From Pelargonium x hortorum (taxonomy: Eukaryota > Streptophyta > Magnoliopsida > Geraniales > Geraniaceae), in contig JAYMTJ010000007.1 in assembly GCA_036897525.1 (NCBI GenBank), positions 141,733 through 205,732 on the forward strand: DNA of 64,000 nt. Reading direction: 5' to 3'. How positions within the stretch are numbered: the first letter of the stretch is position 1; the number at the start of each line of letters is the position of its first letter. The notes beneath the pieces are model-generated. The model worked only from the letters and a program-made list of their open reading frames with translations. It was not told the origin of the DNA and made no database searches. The position numbers were made by a program, and so were the translations under genes. Below are positions 14,298-29,000 of this stretch, piece by piece.

Positions 14298-14477
14298 AAT
14301 GGGGGTTTAACAGGGTTTCATGGGTATGATCGCTCAGGCGCCTTGGCCTACTCTCTTAGGAGGCTCTATGGCTCTAGCAGTTTCTACTTCTCCTGGTTAA
14401 GCAACTGGTTCAAGCTTCTGCTTTGGCAAAGAAACCAAGTCAGTCTTTCTCTTTCCCCGATAAGTCAATGTCCTTGA
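14298..14477 (+). other. GC-richer coding-like patch, 59 codons, unrecognised
   Basis: A local rise in GC stands out from the surrounding AT-rich DNA. The frame beginning AAT at 14,298 (just after a TGA) stays open for 59 codons to a TGA at 14,475-14,477. The peptide is aromatic, Ser- and Leu-rich, with segments such as GFHGYDRSGALAYSLRRLYG and WLSNWFKLLLW. No ATG lies near its beginning. A second frame over the same bases (GMIAQAPWPTLLGGSMALAV) is also open over part of the patch. I recognise neither as a known protein. It could be a fragment of an older coding or rRNA sequence that has decayed less than its surroundings. Confidence 0.18.
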
Positions 14478-17400
14478 GTTATCTAATGTAAGTAGGTGCA
14501 CTCCGGATACTTTTAAAACGCACCCAACTCGCCCGCCCTCCACTAGGTTCCAGTTGGGTATAAATACTGTAAAAGAAGATTTGTAGTGTTGTTAGAGATT
14601 CGAAGGTAAAGAAAAAGCTCTCTTACTCAGTGATCCTAGCTCTAGTAAACTAAAGACTTATCTGAAGGATCGCTTGATAAAAGTGTTCTGTGCCCCTATA
14701 TCAAAAAAGACTCTCTAATATAGAATAGACCTATTAGTACTACATAATCTTTTCATCATATAAAAAACTCCCGATCCGAGTTGCTCCTTCTAAGATGACT
14801 TTCCAAATAGTTTCTTGTGCAATGACTGTGAGTTACCCTTTTCAAATGGTGCTGCAAAATTCTTATACAGGAGAGGTTCTATATGAGCAAGCCAAGGGGT
14901 TTTAAGTAGTTTAAGTTTCCGGGTGTATACTAAAAAAATGATTCTAATACGAGTTACTAATTTATTTCTATGTATGTGTCTTAATTTCGTGCTTACTTCA
15001 ATTCAACTTCAGGGATAGTTTATTAAATTAAAAGATTAAACTTTACAGTACTGTTACGATTCTCTTAGATCTTCTAAGGCTAAAGGAAGGGTACATTTGC
15101 GCCATAGTTATTTATGATTTCTCGGAGAGACTAGTTATTCTTATTTACACTATTATTATTTTATATAATATATAACTCTTAACTTAAAGAGAGCCGGTTA
15201 GGAACGTACTTTAGGAATGCCTATATATTTGTTGTGTATCCCTTATTAAAATTGTACTACAGAGCACAGATGTTTAGTATTTTATAAAAAGGTTTTGTAA
15301 GGTTTCTTTTCTCTCGATTCTCCTTAGTAGAAGCGTTCTTTGAGTGGGTCTCCTATAGATATTACTTGATTGGGATAGACCTGTAAAAGAAAATATTAGG
15401 AAAGCGTATAGTTACAAGATAATTTTTCTTGTCGTAGCCACATTATGAGGAGAGTAAAGGATCTCTCTTGACTGCGTACCTCCTTCTCCCTTTTACTTGG
15501 ACTCTCGTTATATAAATTCTTATTAGGCTTTTAGTATCACTCAAGACACAGTTGTGAAACTGCCTAATTCTTTAAGTTACTTAAAGGGTTTGTTTATTAT
15601 AACAGAAGACCCTTTTAATTTAGTAAGGATAACAAGTTGTGCAACTTATAAACGGGAAAGAGCCCTTTCGAGCTTAATTTGAAGAGAAAGTTTTTACGTT
15701 AACGACCCGCCCAATACAAAAAACTAAACTGGGTTACCCTCCGAAATCCTGCATATTACTATATTTTTTTTATAACATAACTATATAGTTAGTTAAAAAT
15801 TCTAGTAACCTAAGTCTCCTAATAACCACAGAAAAAAAGGATTTCCTATTTTTTCTTTTTGAGCCTCTTGCTCTTCCAAATTAAGTAATCACACAGATAT
15901 AGTATAATTACATTACCCCTTATTTATATCTCCTAATTCTAAGTCCTTTTAACTCGATTAGAGTTTCTTTACACGTATTTTTAGAAATCTTGTGCTATAC
16001 CCATATGGATTTATTTATGAATACCGGTATCTCCCTTCGGTCACCGCTTTCTCAAATCCGTACTTTAATTATAGACATATTCTCTCTCCTAAACGGGTAG
16101 CTTGGTATTTCACAGACTCCTTAAACTCACTACTATAATTATCTACTAAACTACAACACTATAGCTACTATCCCCTGCCTATGCTTCTTATTAGTACTTT
16201 ATAGTCTCTCTAATCTATCCGTAGTAAAACTAAAGTATCTATCTTAATAGTTATTATTACGAAGTCTCTATATATTAGTAGTATACAGTTCATTATATGT
16301 AAAGAGTTCTCTTATATTGTATAGAAGTCTCGAATAGAATTATTTATCTTGTATTAGTTACTTTTTATTAGATATAGTAATGAAATCCATGGATATAGAC
16401 TGTATTTATTAATAAGGCGTATTCCTCTTGTTCTTGGTATAGATATAGAGAGAACCTTCTAAGTATAGGATAGTTTTACTGTACTGTAGCATAGCGAAGG
16501 CAGGGAATTTGCGACTACTATAGATTGATGCAATACAAGCCTCCATGAAAGTTATATATATACAGAAAAAGCTTTAATATAGTGATGAAAGTTCGTGGAA
16601 AATCTTAGCAATAAGAGACCCCTGTAGCTAGCTTGGAGCAGGTAGTTTTTACTCGAATTTTCCTATTGGACCAGGATCTTGTCTTTGATTTTATCCATAA
16701 AATTCGATATTTTGTGAAATACTAATATTATATTTATAATAGGAAATTTCCCTCTTGTAATAGCACGTTTGTACTAGCTAAAGCTTCTAATTCTTAAAGA
16801 GACCTCTTTTTTTATAGCAGGAGTCCTCGTAGAAGTAAGTTCGCCAACATGCAATTTGATATTATGACTCAAGAGTTTTTTAATTTACAGCTTACGTAGC
16901 TAATCAAGTGGGCATCCTCCTATCCTCGAAAGAGCTAACCACCCACAAATTAGACTTTAGTTTATTTAGTTAAATATAGAGATAAAGAGGTTGTCCCGTG
17001 CTTTTTGCGCTTTTTAATAAATAAATCCATTTGTTCGTCTAGACTTTGTCTTTATAGGTTATATTCCGGTATTCTTGATATTGAACTCCTGTGTTTCTGG
17101 TTACTCGTGGTAATAATAATTTTACTATTTTACAGATCTAATTAATTAGAGGTATATAATCTTTCTAGCAAAAAAAGCTTATTAAGTGAGCTGTAGTTAA
17201 TATAGGGTAGGGAGAATTCTTCCCCTTTAACCCTTTAAATCTTTGCTTTTCTCATATTGATATTGAAGCGCAGCCCCGATCCAAATCCAAATCTTAGTGG
17301 CAGTAAGGGCCGGTCCTTAGGGAATAAGAGGCGTTCAAAACTAAGAAATAAGAAAGTTAAGGGTACTTATAAGGGCAGGTTTGTTTTACAAATAAGGGTT

Positions 17401-20400
17401 TCTTCTTGTACGCCGAGAATATTAGTCTAAACTTATTTAAGCTCTTAGTAGGGATCTTAACAAGTTTGAACCTAAGGCACTCTTCTATACTTTCTTTTGC
17501 ACGTGTAAAGACGTCTTTTTTAATTAAGAAATAGTAAACTCGGGAATGGTTCGAATTCATATACTATTTTCAGTACAAGATTTTTTTTCTTGTTTACAAG
17601 CCAGGCATTAGTCCATAGAGTAGACTTCCGTATAATATTTCTCCTTTCGGTCAGTACACATCACATGGAGAATGCATGTATAACTAAGCACAGCATTTTT
17701 TTCAGGAGTCTCCACAAGCCTTTAACTTGAAGTCGCCTACACCTCTTGCCTCAAAACCCTAGTATAGTAGCGGTTTCCGCTGTTAAGCCTGATATTCTTT
17801 TCAAAAAGTTGCGGGTACCCTTTCAAATTTGTATGCGTGAAACACCCCATTACTACGTCAATTTTTAATCAGAACTTTTTTACTTGTAACTGCTACATAT
17901 TGTTTGTATACTTTATTTACACTTTTTTCTTTTGATTTACAAAAATTCGATTTACTAGGTTCTTACTTATATTATATAACCAAACCCCTCACAGTACATA
18001 GTACACCCTCTCACTCTCAAATCAAAAAAGGCTTCTCTCGTACCCTTTTTGTTACTTATTCCAGGGATCCCCCTATATTATTAAGGCCCCCCTGACTTTC
18101 ACTTTTATCTCATATCCCATACACTTCATTCAAGGCTTGTTAACCAGAAAACGAACTGCAACAAGAATCGAATCCCCCACTCAATTTTTCAAGTATTCTA
18201 GTAAGTCCCGAGTGCTAGCAGAATCTAAAGAAAGCAACTCTATTAGCTCTTTATCCGAAGTCTTGTCCCTGAAGCTTAATATTTGTAAAGGCCCTAATTT
18301 AGTTCCTGTTTCTTTGGACTTCCTAGTTCGCTAACTACGAATCAGCCTGCCTCAATTGCTGAGGAGAGCGTAGAGGTTCTTTAAAAAGGTCTGAGATGTG
18401 GTAATCTGTAAACGCAAAAGAGTAATCTTCACGATAAAGAGCTTCCGTCTACTAAGGAAATGGTAGCCATCCACCCTCTCCCTCTGCTTGCTTTAGGAAT
18501 GCTATAAAAATGGCTCTAATAGAAAGGGCGTAACGTAAACCAACTGACTTCCGATTGATTATATCCTTTTCGAAGGGAGGAATTCTTTCATTTTTTGATA
18601 CCATAAAGAGCCAAAAGACCCTATTTAAAAGAAAAGCTTGTAATATTACGCCTAAGACTGATCCGAGTCTACCGCTTGCGTTTCGGTACTTTATATCGCT
18701 ATCTAAAGCCTAAAGTAGAGAGTCCTGCCCCAGGATTTTCTTTCAAGTCAAGATTAATCGAGGGTGATAGTATAAAGTAAGTTCCCAAGTCAATTAAGAG
18801 CTATAATTTTAGTTACACGGGTGCTTCTTTTCTTATAGTTATTTGTGTTAGTAATTGCAACAGCTTTTACTTCACATCAATATTGCATTTCGTTGTTTGT
18901 AAATCTATTTGATCAAATCCCTTACATAGGAGTTTTTTTTATTCCCAGCTAATCCGAACAAAAGTATAAAATGAAGAATCTCTCCTAAGGTGTATAGTTC
19001 TAAACTCTAGGCATTTCAGGTAGACAATGGACTTTTTGACACTAGAGAGGCTTTATTGACTTTCGTGTTCCTTTCCTTACTTTATTCTAGTTAACAAAAA
19101 ACAGAGGGGGTTTCTTAAAACTTAAAAGAAGTAGATAGATTTATAGATTTTCTTAGTCTTAAGTGTTGATTGAACCCTTGTACTTTCAGGGTAGCTATGT
19201 TAATAAATTCGTATTAAGTTATTTAGGAATTCTGAGATTCTATTTCTTGGCCAGCACTGACATAGATACAGCCTCTTTCAAGAGTTCGGTTGGATTCTCC
19301 TTACCAAGAACCTGAGAAAGGAATCACTGACAAACTTCCTTATAATAATAAAGATCCTCCAGAGAATGGTAAAGAGCCTCCAAAAACATGGTATAAACAG
19401 AGTAAATAACATACCCCAAATTACTTCCGTTAAAAATAGAACCTAGAGTCGATATAGCTCCCGAAGCTATCTCTAAAAAGTACTCGAGTAAAAAATTATT
19501 GCAGTTGTAATCAGATTCTTTTCTAAGAAATTTCTGGGATATGACTTACTGTAATACAGCTTGAGGTATATAAATTCCTTTTAAGGAAAGTCCCTAGTCC
19601 AAGCACAGAACTGCCCTATTAGTATTAGAGAGAAACCCTTCTTGAAAAGCTATAACCTGATTCTTTATACCCTGTTTCTTACTCGGATTGTTTATACCCT
19701 GTTTCTTATGCGTAATACCTACACCTTTTTTTTTTTTTATAAATAATATAAACACCTATCCTTTTAATGACTACCCGCGAAAAAAACTGGATCAGGAAGA
19801 CAAAGTCTATACTTCTATACTGTAATTGTTACTTTCAGCACCGGAAATCCCAGAAACAAGGGAACGTAAAAAAACCCATCTACTCACTTGCCCTCTATTC
19901 TTCATAATCCGACTCTTTTGAGAGGAGCTAGATGACTTACTCAGGAGTAGGACGAGTTAGAGAGATACCACCTATGATAGAGAGGATAGAAAAGGATACC
20001 CGGAAGAAAATAGGAGTATAAGTATATTGTATTAGTATTTGTATTGCAGAGCCTTAAAGTCAAACAAAATTCCCTGATGTTTGTCATACTCGCTAGTGGA
20101 ATTTCATTCCTTTCTAGAAGCTTATCATCAAGTTTTACTCAAGAGCGCCCTTTTGATTTTATATGAGCGGACCCCTAACTACCGACTCCTTTCCTAAAGT
20201 TTCTTCAATATAATAATGTAATATTTGAACCACAAACCACTAGGATAACAAAACTTATTGTTAGTAACAGATCCGTTTATCGCTGCTAAGCCCTTGCAAA
20301 AGAGGACCCATTCTTCATCAAAGAGAAATCGTACTTTTAGACGCCTACACTTTTTTTATTATTTCATTCCCAACTCCTATTCTCAAAAGCATCAATGCAA

Positions 20401-23400
20401 GCTGGTATTGTATTTTCAAATACCCCGTTTATTATAGTTTGTAATTCATCTACCCTTTCTAGTTTCAAATATAAAGTAAAGTTAACTTGTGTGTCTTTCG
20501 AATTTCTACTGCTAAGAACAAATCGAGTCATATCCAAAAATTTCTTACTATTTGAGGTATGTCTTATTTGTAGAGTATCCTAGGGATAGGGAACCAAATT
20601 CTCTTCTCGGAGTTTGTCGCCTACGTGTTCTTTGTTAGGATTCCTATCCTATTGATAAATCTTTGTCCTCGAAACTGTGAGTTGATACTATGTTTGAGTT
20701 TGACCTAAAAATCCCGAAGACTTTTAAACATTAACTCTGAAATCCTGTCCTACAGTAACGCCGTTCCGGTTTTTTTGTATAAGACTAACCCGTACCTTAG
20801 GACGAACCTCGAATAGAATCTGAGAGCATATATGATTCCTTTTTCCCTTTGTATTCCGTAGTAGACTTAAGTGGATTCCTTGTCCTTTTAGTCTAGCTTT
20901 TTATTGTTCCTCTACCTCTAGTACAATATTCTCTTTTAGGCTCTAGTACTAAAGAAGGAGCTCTCTTCCCTCAGTTACTCATGGTAAATAGTTAACTTCG
21001 AATTAGGTCTGCACTTTGATTTGACCCTGGGATAATTCTTTATATAAAGGCGGTTCCTGTCATATATGAGATGAGAGCTCTAATTAAAGCCTGAGGGAGG
21101 GGGTTAAGAAAAATGTAAGGAAGTCCTTTAATAAATAGAAAAGTTGTGGTAATGTAATTAGAATTCATTTTGACTCAATATAGGTACGCCTTAGTGCCTA
21201 CTTCCGACTTCGCCATAGAAATTTGAAACTCTCGAAAGAACAAAGGTAAAAAGGGTCAACGCTCAAACTTACAGAATCTTGCTTTCTGACTAAAAAATAG
21301 AAATGAGTAGGATTTTCTTGAGGTTTTAGATATAAAAATGAAAAGATTGACTCCTTTAACGTGTATTTTCTCTTCGGAAAGTAGGTACCAGAAGCAAGTA
21401 TAAATAACCAAAAAATAAAAAACCTTTTCCCATGGATTTCCTTTTGCTCTGTGAGAGAATTTAGTCTTACAAAACAGAATTATTGGATCCGGTAATTCTA
21501 GGAATTAGAAAAGGCTTTTTACTTAAATTAAAGAGTATCCCTAAAGTTTAGGATTCTTTGTTTGAGAGAAATGACTTAAGGAAGTATAATTTAGATTTAG
21601 AGTGTATATACTTTTGCTACAGCTATAAGCCGATAAAATTTGAAGTATAAAAGGTTAAAGCAAAGGAATGTAAATATCATAGGTTCAAATTACCCTTATA
21701 TTAGATATTAGATCTAAGTAAAATGAATGCACTTTAGGATTTCTTATATACCCGTAAATAAAAAAGCGTATAGTAATCCTATATTATAATAAGCAGAAAG
21801 CTTCAAGTTTAAACTTATTGAAATACTGTACTAATTACTTATTCACAGCGAACCTCCCAAAAGAAAAAAGGCCCTAGGAAGGCAACCCTTTATCCGGTCC
21901 GGACCTGATACTTGTGGAACTGTTATAAAGACTGCAGAAACAAAGTCTATCCTTGTTTAACTTCTCTTGCAGCTGATACAGGAAAGCACTCACAAGAAAG
22001 AAAATAGGTACGTACCCATAGCAGCCTGTTAATGAGCTAAAGGAACTTGTTCTGGGAGATTCTGACTCCTTCTCTTCTTTTGATTGAACAATATCATTTA
22101 AATTAAAAAAAGAGTAGCTTTGACAAGAAAAGGGCAAAAACTCTTGTTCATCGCTTAACATATAAGTAAGATATGATGACAAAAACAACGAATAGAAATG
22201 CCCAATAAGAGCATTAAGAGGTATGAACGTTGAGCTAGCTGCACCCCAATAGAGGATTTCCTCAATTTACCAGTTTGGACAGTTTTGTAAGTTGGGGTTC
22301 TAAGGCAGAAAGTAGTTCCTAACTTCGAGTGAGTGTACACTCGACAGGCATTCAACAAGAGAGTGCTTTCAAGCTATATCAAAAAAAAAAGAAACTTAAT
22401 CCTAAAATCTTTATAGAGAGTGGCTACAGAACCCCTCAAGTTCCAAAAGAGCAACTTCCTTTAATATTAATGAAGGTATTTATTTAGAATTCCTGACAGC
22501 AGTTCTATTTAATTTATCAGGGCCATACGAATTCCCGCAAGGAGTTCCCTGCCTTTCGTTATCCGTTGTTATTTCTTTTCAAATTTTTTCAGAGAACTGC
22601 TATATTTAAACTAATACAAATGGAGATGCTTTTAAAATTTAGGATTAGGAAACCTTTATCTATCTATCTATAAACCTAAATACTCCAGAGTAAGAGCACC
22701 CCCTTCCCTTAATCTTAATCTCGGCTTACTTTTTTACACGGAAAGGGCACTAACATAAAGACCAGCTAAAGAGGTAAAAGGAAAAGCACTCTATCCTATC
22801 GGTAATTCTCTAGGAGCTGGGCTCAACACAACTCGATTTTCATTTACCCCCTTCTGAAGCTTTTACTAAGTCTCTCTACTTATGCAAGTGTAACTCCGAA
22901 TCCATATCTACCAGGCACTCCCCCAATTCTAATTTCATTTCTCAGTACTACATACGGAAAGTAAGGACTTAGTACGATTTTCTGTCATTTAGAGAACAAA
23001 CCCGCTTACTCCCTATTCGATTTACATTACAAGTTTATTACTTGGTTTTGTCAAAAGCATGTATCTATCCTGTCTGTTGAATTAAGATTTACACGGAGTT
23101 TCGTATCCGCACAAACAAAAGGTTGAAGGAATTAGAAATCTATTTTGTTAATATATGTACAAGTGCTGTGGGAAGTATCCCGGAATTTTCTTTTTATTTA
23201 AGTGAAGTGAAACAATTAGTCATGTGTAATGCCTGTAAGTTCGTATATAATTGTGAGTATGCGATACTTTTGTAAGTAATATTGATTAATTCCAAGGATA
23301 CCTTACAAATAATATAGAACTCCGCTTTTTCTCTAAAGAGATGAGACTTTTTCCAATCCAAACTAAGGGCTGTCCCCATAATTTAATATATGTTTCTTGT

Positions 23401-26000
23401 AAAAAGTTTAAATACTGCTCCTTGGAATTGGCTCTTGGATTTAGGAATTTCTATTACAGGGGAGAGTCCGTGGAACTGTATCCATTTACTGGGCACTCCT
23501 AACGAACGGAAACTTAAAGTGAATGCTAAAGTATAACTGTCCTTAGCAAAGCCTAAAATATATATAATTGGGTAGACCCGGAGTATTGCAGTGCAGAGAA
23601 GAAGCTAAAAACTCTTAAACAGAAATTCCAGTCCTTTGGGTTAATATCGCGGTACCAACTTACTTTAGTTTATTCTCGCCTTTAACCAGGGTGCAGAATA
23701 CATAAGTGCAAGTGCCATAGTATAAGGTAAGACCTAGGTTCTATTCCCGTTAGTTGAAACTTTTAGAGCTGCTAGACTCTCTCATTTCTTATACTTAATG
23801 TTTGTTTACTTTAGTTACGACTTCTTTACTTACCTTGCGAAATAGAAACTTGGCTTTAATCCTAATACATATAACTAACAGGCCCCTTATACTCTTTTTT
23901 ATTTAAACCAGAAACAAATTAAGGGAATCCTAGATGACAGAACTTCTTCTATGGGGGGTCTTCTTACTTTGTTGTACTTAATTTAAACTGTAAACAGTGC
24001 GGGCGGGGTCTAGGAGTACTCTTTAGTATACAAGAATACGAGTCAAATGCAAAATCCTTAACTCGGATGAGCCCCCGGTAATTTACAGCAAAGGTATTCA
24101 TACCATACTATAAATACGTAAATATTGTTTTGTTAGGCAGTCTCTTCATCATTGAGTAAATAAATCTAGTTTTTGTATAATATTTAAGCTTATTTATTAT
24201 ACTATATTCATTTTTTTCTTTTGTCAAGCAAAAAAGTAATAATATCGAGTCCTTTTCTATTTCTATTGTTTAATTAACCATATTCTATATTTCCTACTTA
24301 ACTTTACAAAAAAAAGTGTTCGGGAATATTAACTGGATTCTCTAGTTGATGCTAGTATTTAATAAAAATAAGACAAGATTAGACAAAAATTATTAACCCG
24401 GGATCTATAAGACTATAAGAAAAACTCTATTTTTAGTACTCTTTCCTTCTCGCACCTGTCAATAATTGAATTGAGCTAATTAATTTCGTAATTTATTCTA
24501 TGTCTAGTCTCTCTTTATATCTTAATATTTGATTAAGGAAGATAGTTATCAAAGCAAAGAGGTTTGGTCAAAAGTAACTTGCTTTACAAAGAAGAGAATC
24601 AAAATCTGTTATCCCTCAATTCTTTAACTTGGTCCTCCTTTATAAACTCAATAAAAGTAGACAAATCGGCTAGAGACTTTTTTTTGCACATAAGCTATAA
24701 TGAGTACCACTACAGCTTTCTATCTAAATTTTAGAAGAGAAGGTTACTTAAGTCAGTATATACCTAATGCTAAACAAGGAACTCCTAGTAGCAAGTAAAG
24801 AAACTGTTACTCTTAAACCTCTACTTTGTAAAATCTTTTTCAGGATTTCCCCAGGTTTTTTATTTGTATAATGACCTACTTTATAACTTAAAAGCAGTAA
24901 CTCCTGTAATAAATACATAGGAGCCCTACGGGATTGCTCTGGTTGTAAATAGAGTACTGGTGGGATTCCTAAGATTAGGTAGGTGACTGCTATAAATTAA
25001 GTCTACAGGTGTCAAATATTATTAACGTAACCAAAAGGAAACTCCGCAGTGTGGCCTATGAAATTGTTATATTCACGGATCCGCACTTTGTATTTGTTAA
25101 TATCTTTATCTCTATTTGCTAAACTATCGCGTATTGTACTGTGCTATTAATAAAGTAAATCCTGCTAATCCGCCCAGGAACAGGAACTTCTGATTTTCTC
25201 TATAGATTTCGCATATAAATTAAGGTAAGAGCACTAAGCAGGAGGGGAAGGGCACCCGCGATAAATAGGGACTCCTATTCAATTGGTAAGAACATTAGAT
25301 TTTGTCTTAAATTAGTTATGCTCCTTTTCTTTTTAGGAACCCTGTGTTTATGAATTACAGATACAGAGTAGACCCCATTTTATATCTTAAAAGTAGTTAA
25401 AAAATGAGTATAAGTTTTGTACAACCAGGGCTTGTCCTATTTTTTACTAAGACGGGGCTTAAGATTCTAAATTTAGTGATGCTGTCTGCCCCACCACTTA
25501 AATAAAGGGGATTCCTTGGATAATGAAACCGGTAGAGTCCGAATAAAATCAGGTTTTCCCTCATTCATTTGGGAAGGAAATACTAGAGAAAAAAAGGGTA
25601 CTCAATTAAAGAGCGGTTTCCTTTTTGGCCTCGATACTAAAAAAAGTAAATGAAGTACTCTAGTTAAAATTAGAAAGTCAAAGCTTCCCTAAAGAAAAGA
25701 AGTTAAGTTAGTTGGGTGTGGGCCTACGTATTCATATGTACTATCTAGAATACCACTAGCATTAACCACCTACGTGGTGGAGCCGGTAAGGGTAATGCTC
25801 TCTAAACTATCTAAGGTTTTTCTATGTTGTTATAAAGTATAGGGAGTTTTGGAGTTTTGCGGAGCTCCCTACGAGTTCGAGTAAAGGGATAAAAAAAGCA
25901 TATATAACCTGTTTGTTACTTTACAAAAGGAATTCTTATAAATATGGGAAATCTCTTTTCTTTTCTTTGAGATAACAAATTTTAAATTAAATGCATTGTT
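14478..26000. other. TA-rich gene desert
   Basis: No gene was recognised. In 16,261-16,440 I count about 32 TA steps where roughly 22 are expected from base composition. That excess explains the density of TAA and TAG stops. Frames of 60-104 codons at 17,357, 17,904, 18,137, 20,395, 21,874, 22,155 and 23,194 show no domain, no consistent codon use and no neighbouring signals, and are treated as chance openings. Confidence 0.4.
19664..19708. repeat. 18-bp direct repeat pair
   Basis: The word TTTATACCCTGTTTCTTA occurs exactly at 19,664-19,681 and again at 19,691-19,708, starting 27 bases apart. It is too short to be a mobile-element end and looks like a local duplication with slight divergence of the spacer. 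Confidence 0.8.
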
Positions 26001-29000
26001 AAGTCAAAGGGGTATTCATATTGCCGGGAGATTTAGTTCATCGCTGTAATTAAAATCTATAGAAAAAAAAAGACCCTAAGCTTTTATTTATTATTTCTTG
26101 ATAAAATAAAGAAGGCTTCAAATAAGTTTGTCAGGACAAAGGAGGACTCTCGCGGTACCAACCCCCTTATTACTCATAACTTGTTTCTTAAGCCCAATAC
26201 CCTAAATTCTCTAAGTCTGTATCTTACCTTTTCTTAGCAGCCATACCTTCCTTCACGATACCTCTAGCTTTTTCTTAGCTATACTTCCTACTTAACTAAA
26301 AGAAAACGGGATCCGAAAAATTAGAGAAAAAACTTTACCTCCTATTTTACTCTTTACAGGAATAAAGAAACACACGCAAGACGGAATTCCCCAGGCTTTC
26401 GGCTTTTATATATAGAATTCCTCAGACACTAAAACAAGCAGAACGAACATGAAACCTTTCATTTCTTCTTTGTCTTGACTAATCAAGGATTCTTACGGAA
26501 TTTGCTAGGAGTTATTAATTATAAATATCGCTATAGTCATTTCTATTTGTTTGTACGAGATTCTTTAGTTCTAATTATTTGGGTTTACTAGGGCTTTCCC
26601 CTGGCTGTATTTACCTGTGTATTACTAACGTCCAAAATTAGGAGGACTTTAGCGCAATACAAAACAACAAAAAAAAAGAGTGCTTTATTATATTACCCCG
26701 CGGGTACAAATTATACTGTAATATCTCAACCCGAAACAGAACAGGAGAAAAGAACTCAATACTTTCTTATATTATTATTATTAGGATCCCGTGTTTTTTT
26801 ACTATATATTTGAAGTCTAATTGGTTCAAAATACACGTAAAAGTCTCCTATATCTACACATTTTCAAGATCAAGCTTTCACCTAAAATCCAGTTTTCGAG
26901 TAAACCAAAGGAAAGGGGTCCTCCATAAGATGCTTTAGATTTTTTTTAGTATCTTACTTATTTTTTAGCAACGAAAGTACAAATACCTGCCTGCATTCTT
27001 AATGACTTATAACAATAAGGTGATTGATCAAAAATTGACTGGTTTTAATAAGTTTCCGAGGACAAGCAGTGTGTGTAACAGGTACTGTAAGAAATTCTCT
27101 AGGATCTCGAATGCCTTTTATATAGAAATAGAAACGAATTTCAAAATAAAGAGTAAGTTATAGCTTTGAAGTGAAGGAGATGTCTCAATATTTTTGAGTT
27201 TTGCACTAAAGCTAAAGAGAAAGATTGCCTTCAAAAAAAACCTTATATTAAATGAAATAAACAGCTCGCATATCTTAGCATTCTCCTTCGTGTACCAGGA
27301 AATAACTTATATATAGTATAGCCATTTCAGATCCACAAGACCCAGCTTTTGTGCGAATTGCTTTATCTTTATAATGGAAGGGATTCTAAACCAAAGTCTT
27401 TTTGCTATATACGGATTTTGACTATTTACTATACGATTTGTAAGAGAAAACTCCTTCAGCACTCTTTCCCTTAAAACCTTAAACCGCCAAATGAAATAAC
27501 TAGATAGACGACTGGGATTCTGATTTTATTATAGGCAGGATATTTTTTGTGTTTGACTAGCTTTGACCAAACAGGGAGTAGTCTCTCTCTTATAAATCTA
27601 GGAACTCTCTCATACTATAGACATCTGTATAGAACCTATCTAAAATAATAGTTGAATCTAAAGAAAGGGAACTCTTTTCTTAAGATCTTCAGAACAAGCA
27701 CAAATGAAAAATCTTTCTTAAATAAATGCTAGCTCTCTTATGATTGAACCCGGTGCTTTCCTTTTAAAACTATAAAATCAACCCTCTTCGTGGGGATCTT
27801 TTCTGCTACATATACCGCCTAGATATACTTATCTTTTAAAGCTTTCCCTTTTCTATCTTCTATCTAAGTGATTAGGACTCTTAAAATAAAAGCTTCGGTT
27901 ACCTCTTTCTAGTATAGTGCACAACTGCTGGAATCTTTATAGTAGAAGAGAGGGGAGTTTGGGATACTTAAATTAAAAGGATTTAAAACTACTAGGTTCC
28001 TTTCCTGTGTCTTAATTTAATAACGATATATATCCTTAAAGTAATAGTAGGGATATAGAAAATAAGTGCTCGAGAGAAGCAAAAAGGCCAAAAATGGGGA
28101 GTATTCGGCTAAGAAGGGAGGTTTTATAATTAAAGTAAAGGTTTTTTTGTCTTAGACCATTTTACTAGGATGTCCTTTTAAATTAAATGATGTGAAGTGT
28201 GAAGAAGTAACCCACGCATTACTGTGTAAATAGAGAGTCAAGTAATTTCCTTTACGTTTTAAAAATCAATCCATAAGAACTTAATTACATATGGTTCTCA
28301 AGCGATTTCTTTAAGAGTAGGATATCACTAAAAAAAGCCCTTAGTAAAACTAGGCATGCCTCGCGAAAAGTAAATGTTATAAAAAGTAGCGGAATGCTGC
28401 AGTCAGTAAATAACATGTCCAAAAGTGGGCAAAGTCATCTAAATTTGTATCAGCATACAGCTTCCTTGTTGTTTTATCTTAAGGATTCCTTATCAAAGTA
28501 AACGAAGTCTCTTAAGTTTGTATGTAATAGGGTGTTGTTTAATAGTAACAGCTTCCGTTAAGGAGATAAAAAAAAAAGAAAAAAATAATATCAAGGGTTA
28601 AGTAAAGCTCTTCTAGATATTTATTTCTCAACAAGGGTACTTCTAGTGCAATCCTCATTCCATACTAAGAGGTTTTAGTTTTTTTTACTTGGTTTAAAAA
28701 AGAAATCTTAGATCAAGATAAAATTTACCTTTCATTTTACTATGTTATGAGTTCTTTAGGAATAATTTATCAAAAATGAATCTTTGTTAGGGCCTTGTTA
28801 CTTCAGGGCTATATCCACTATATCCAAGAGAAGAGTACTGGTCAGATACTTCTCAATTTCTATTTCTAGGGTTTTCCTAGAAGCTAAGTCTACTCTATTT
28901 GATTTGTAGATCCAGAAGCATGCGCAGTTTCTAATTCATTCAGAAGGACAAGAATTTCGTAAGATTATACTGATACTTACCTAAATACTAAAGTTTACAA

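Noticed and set aside
21874-22358. Overlapping minus-strand frames of 104 and 67 codons
   Set aside because: They are in different phases, rich in Ser, Cys and Leu, and show no recognisable domain; chance openings are likelier.
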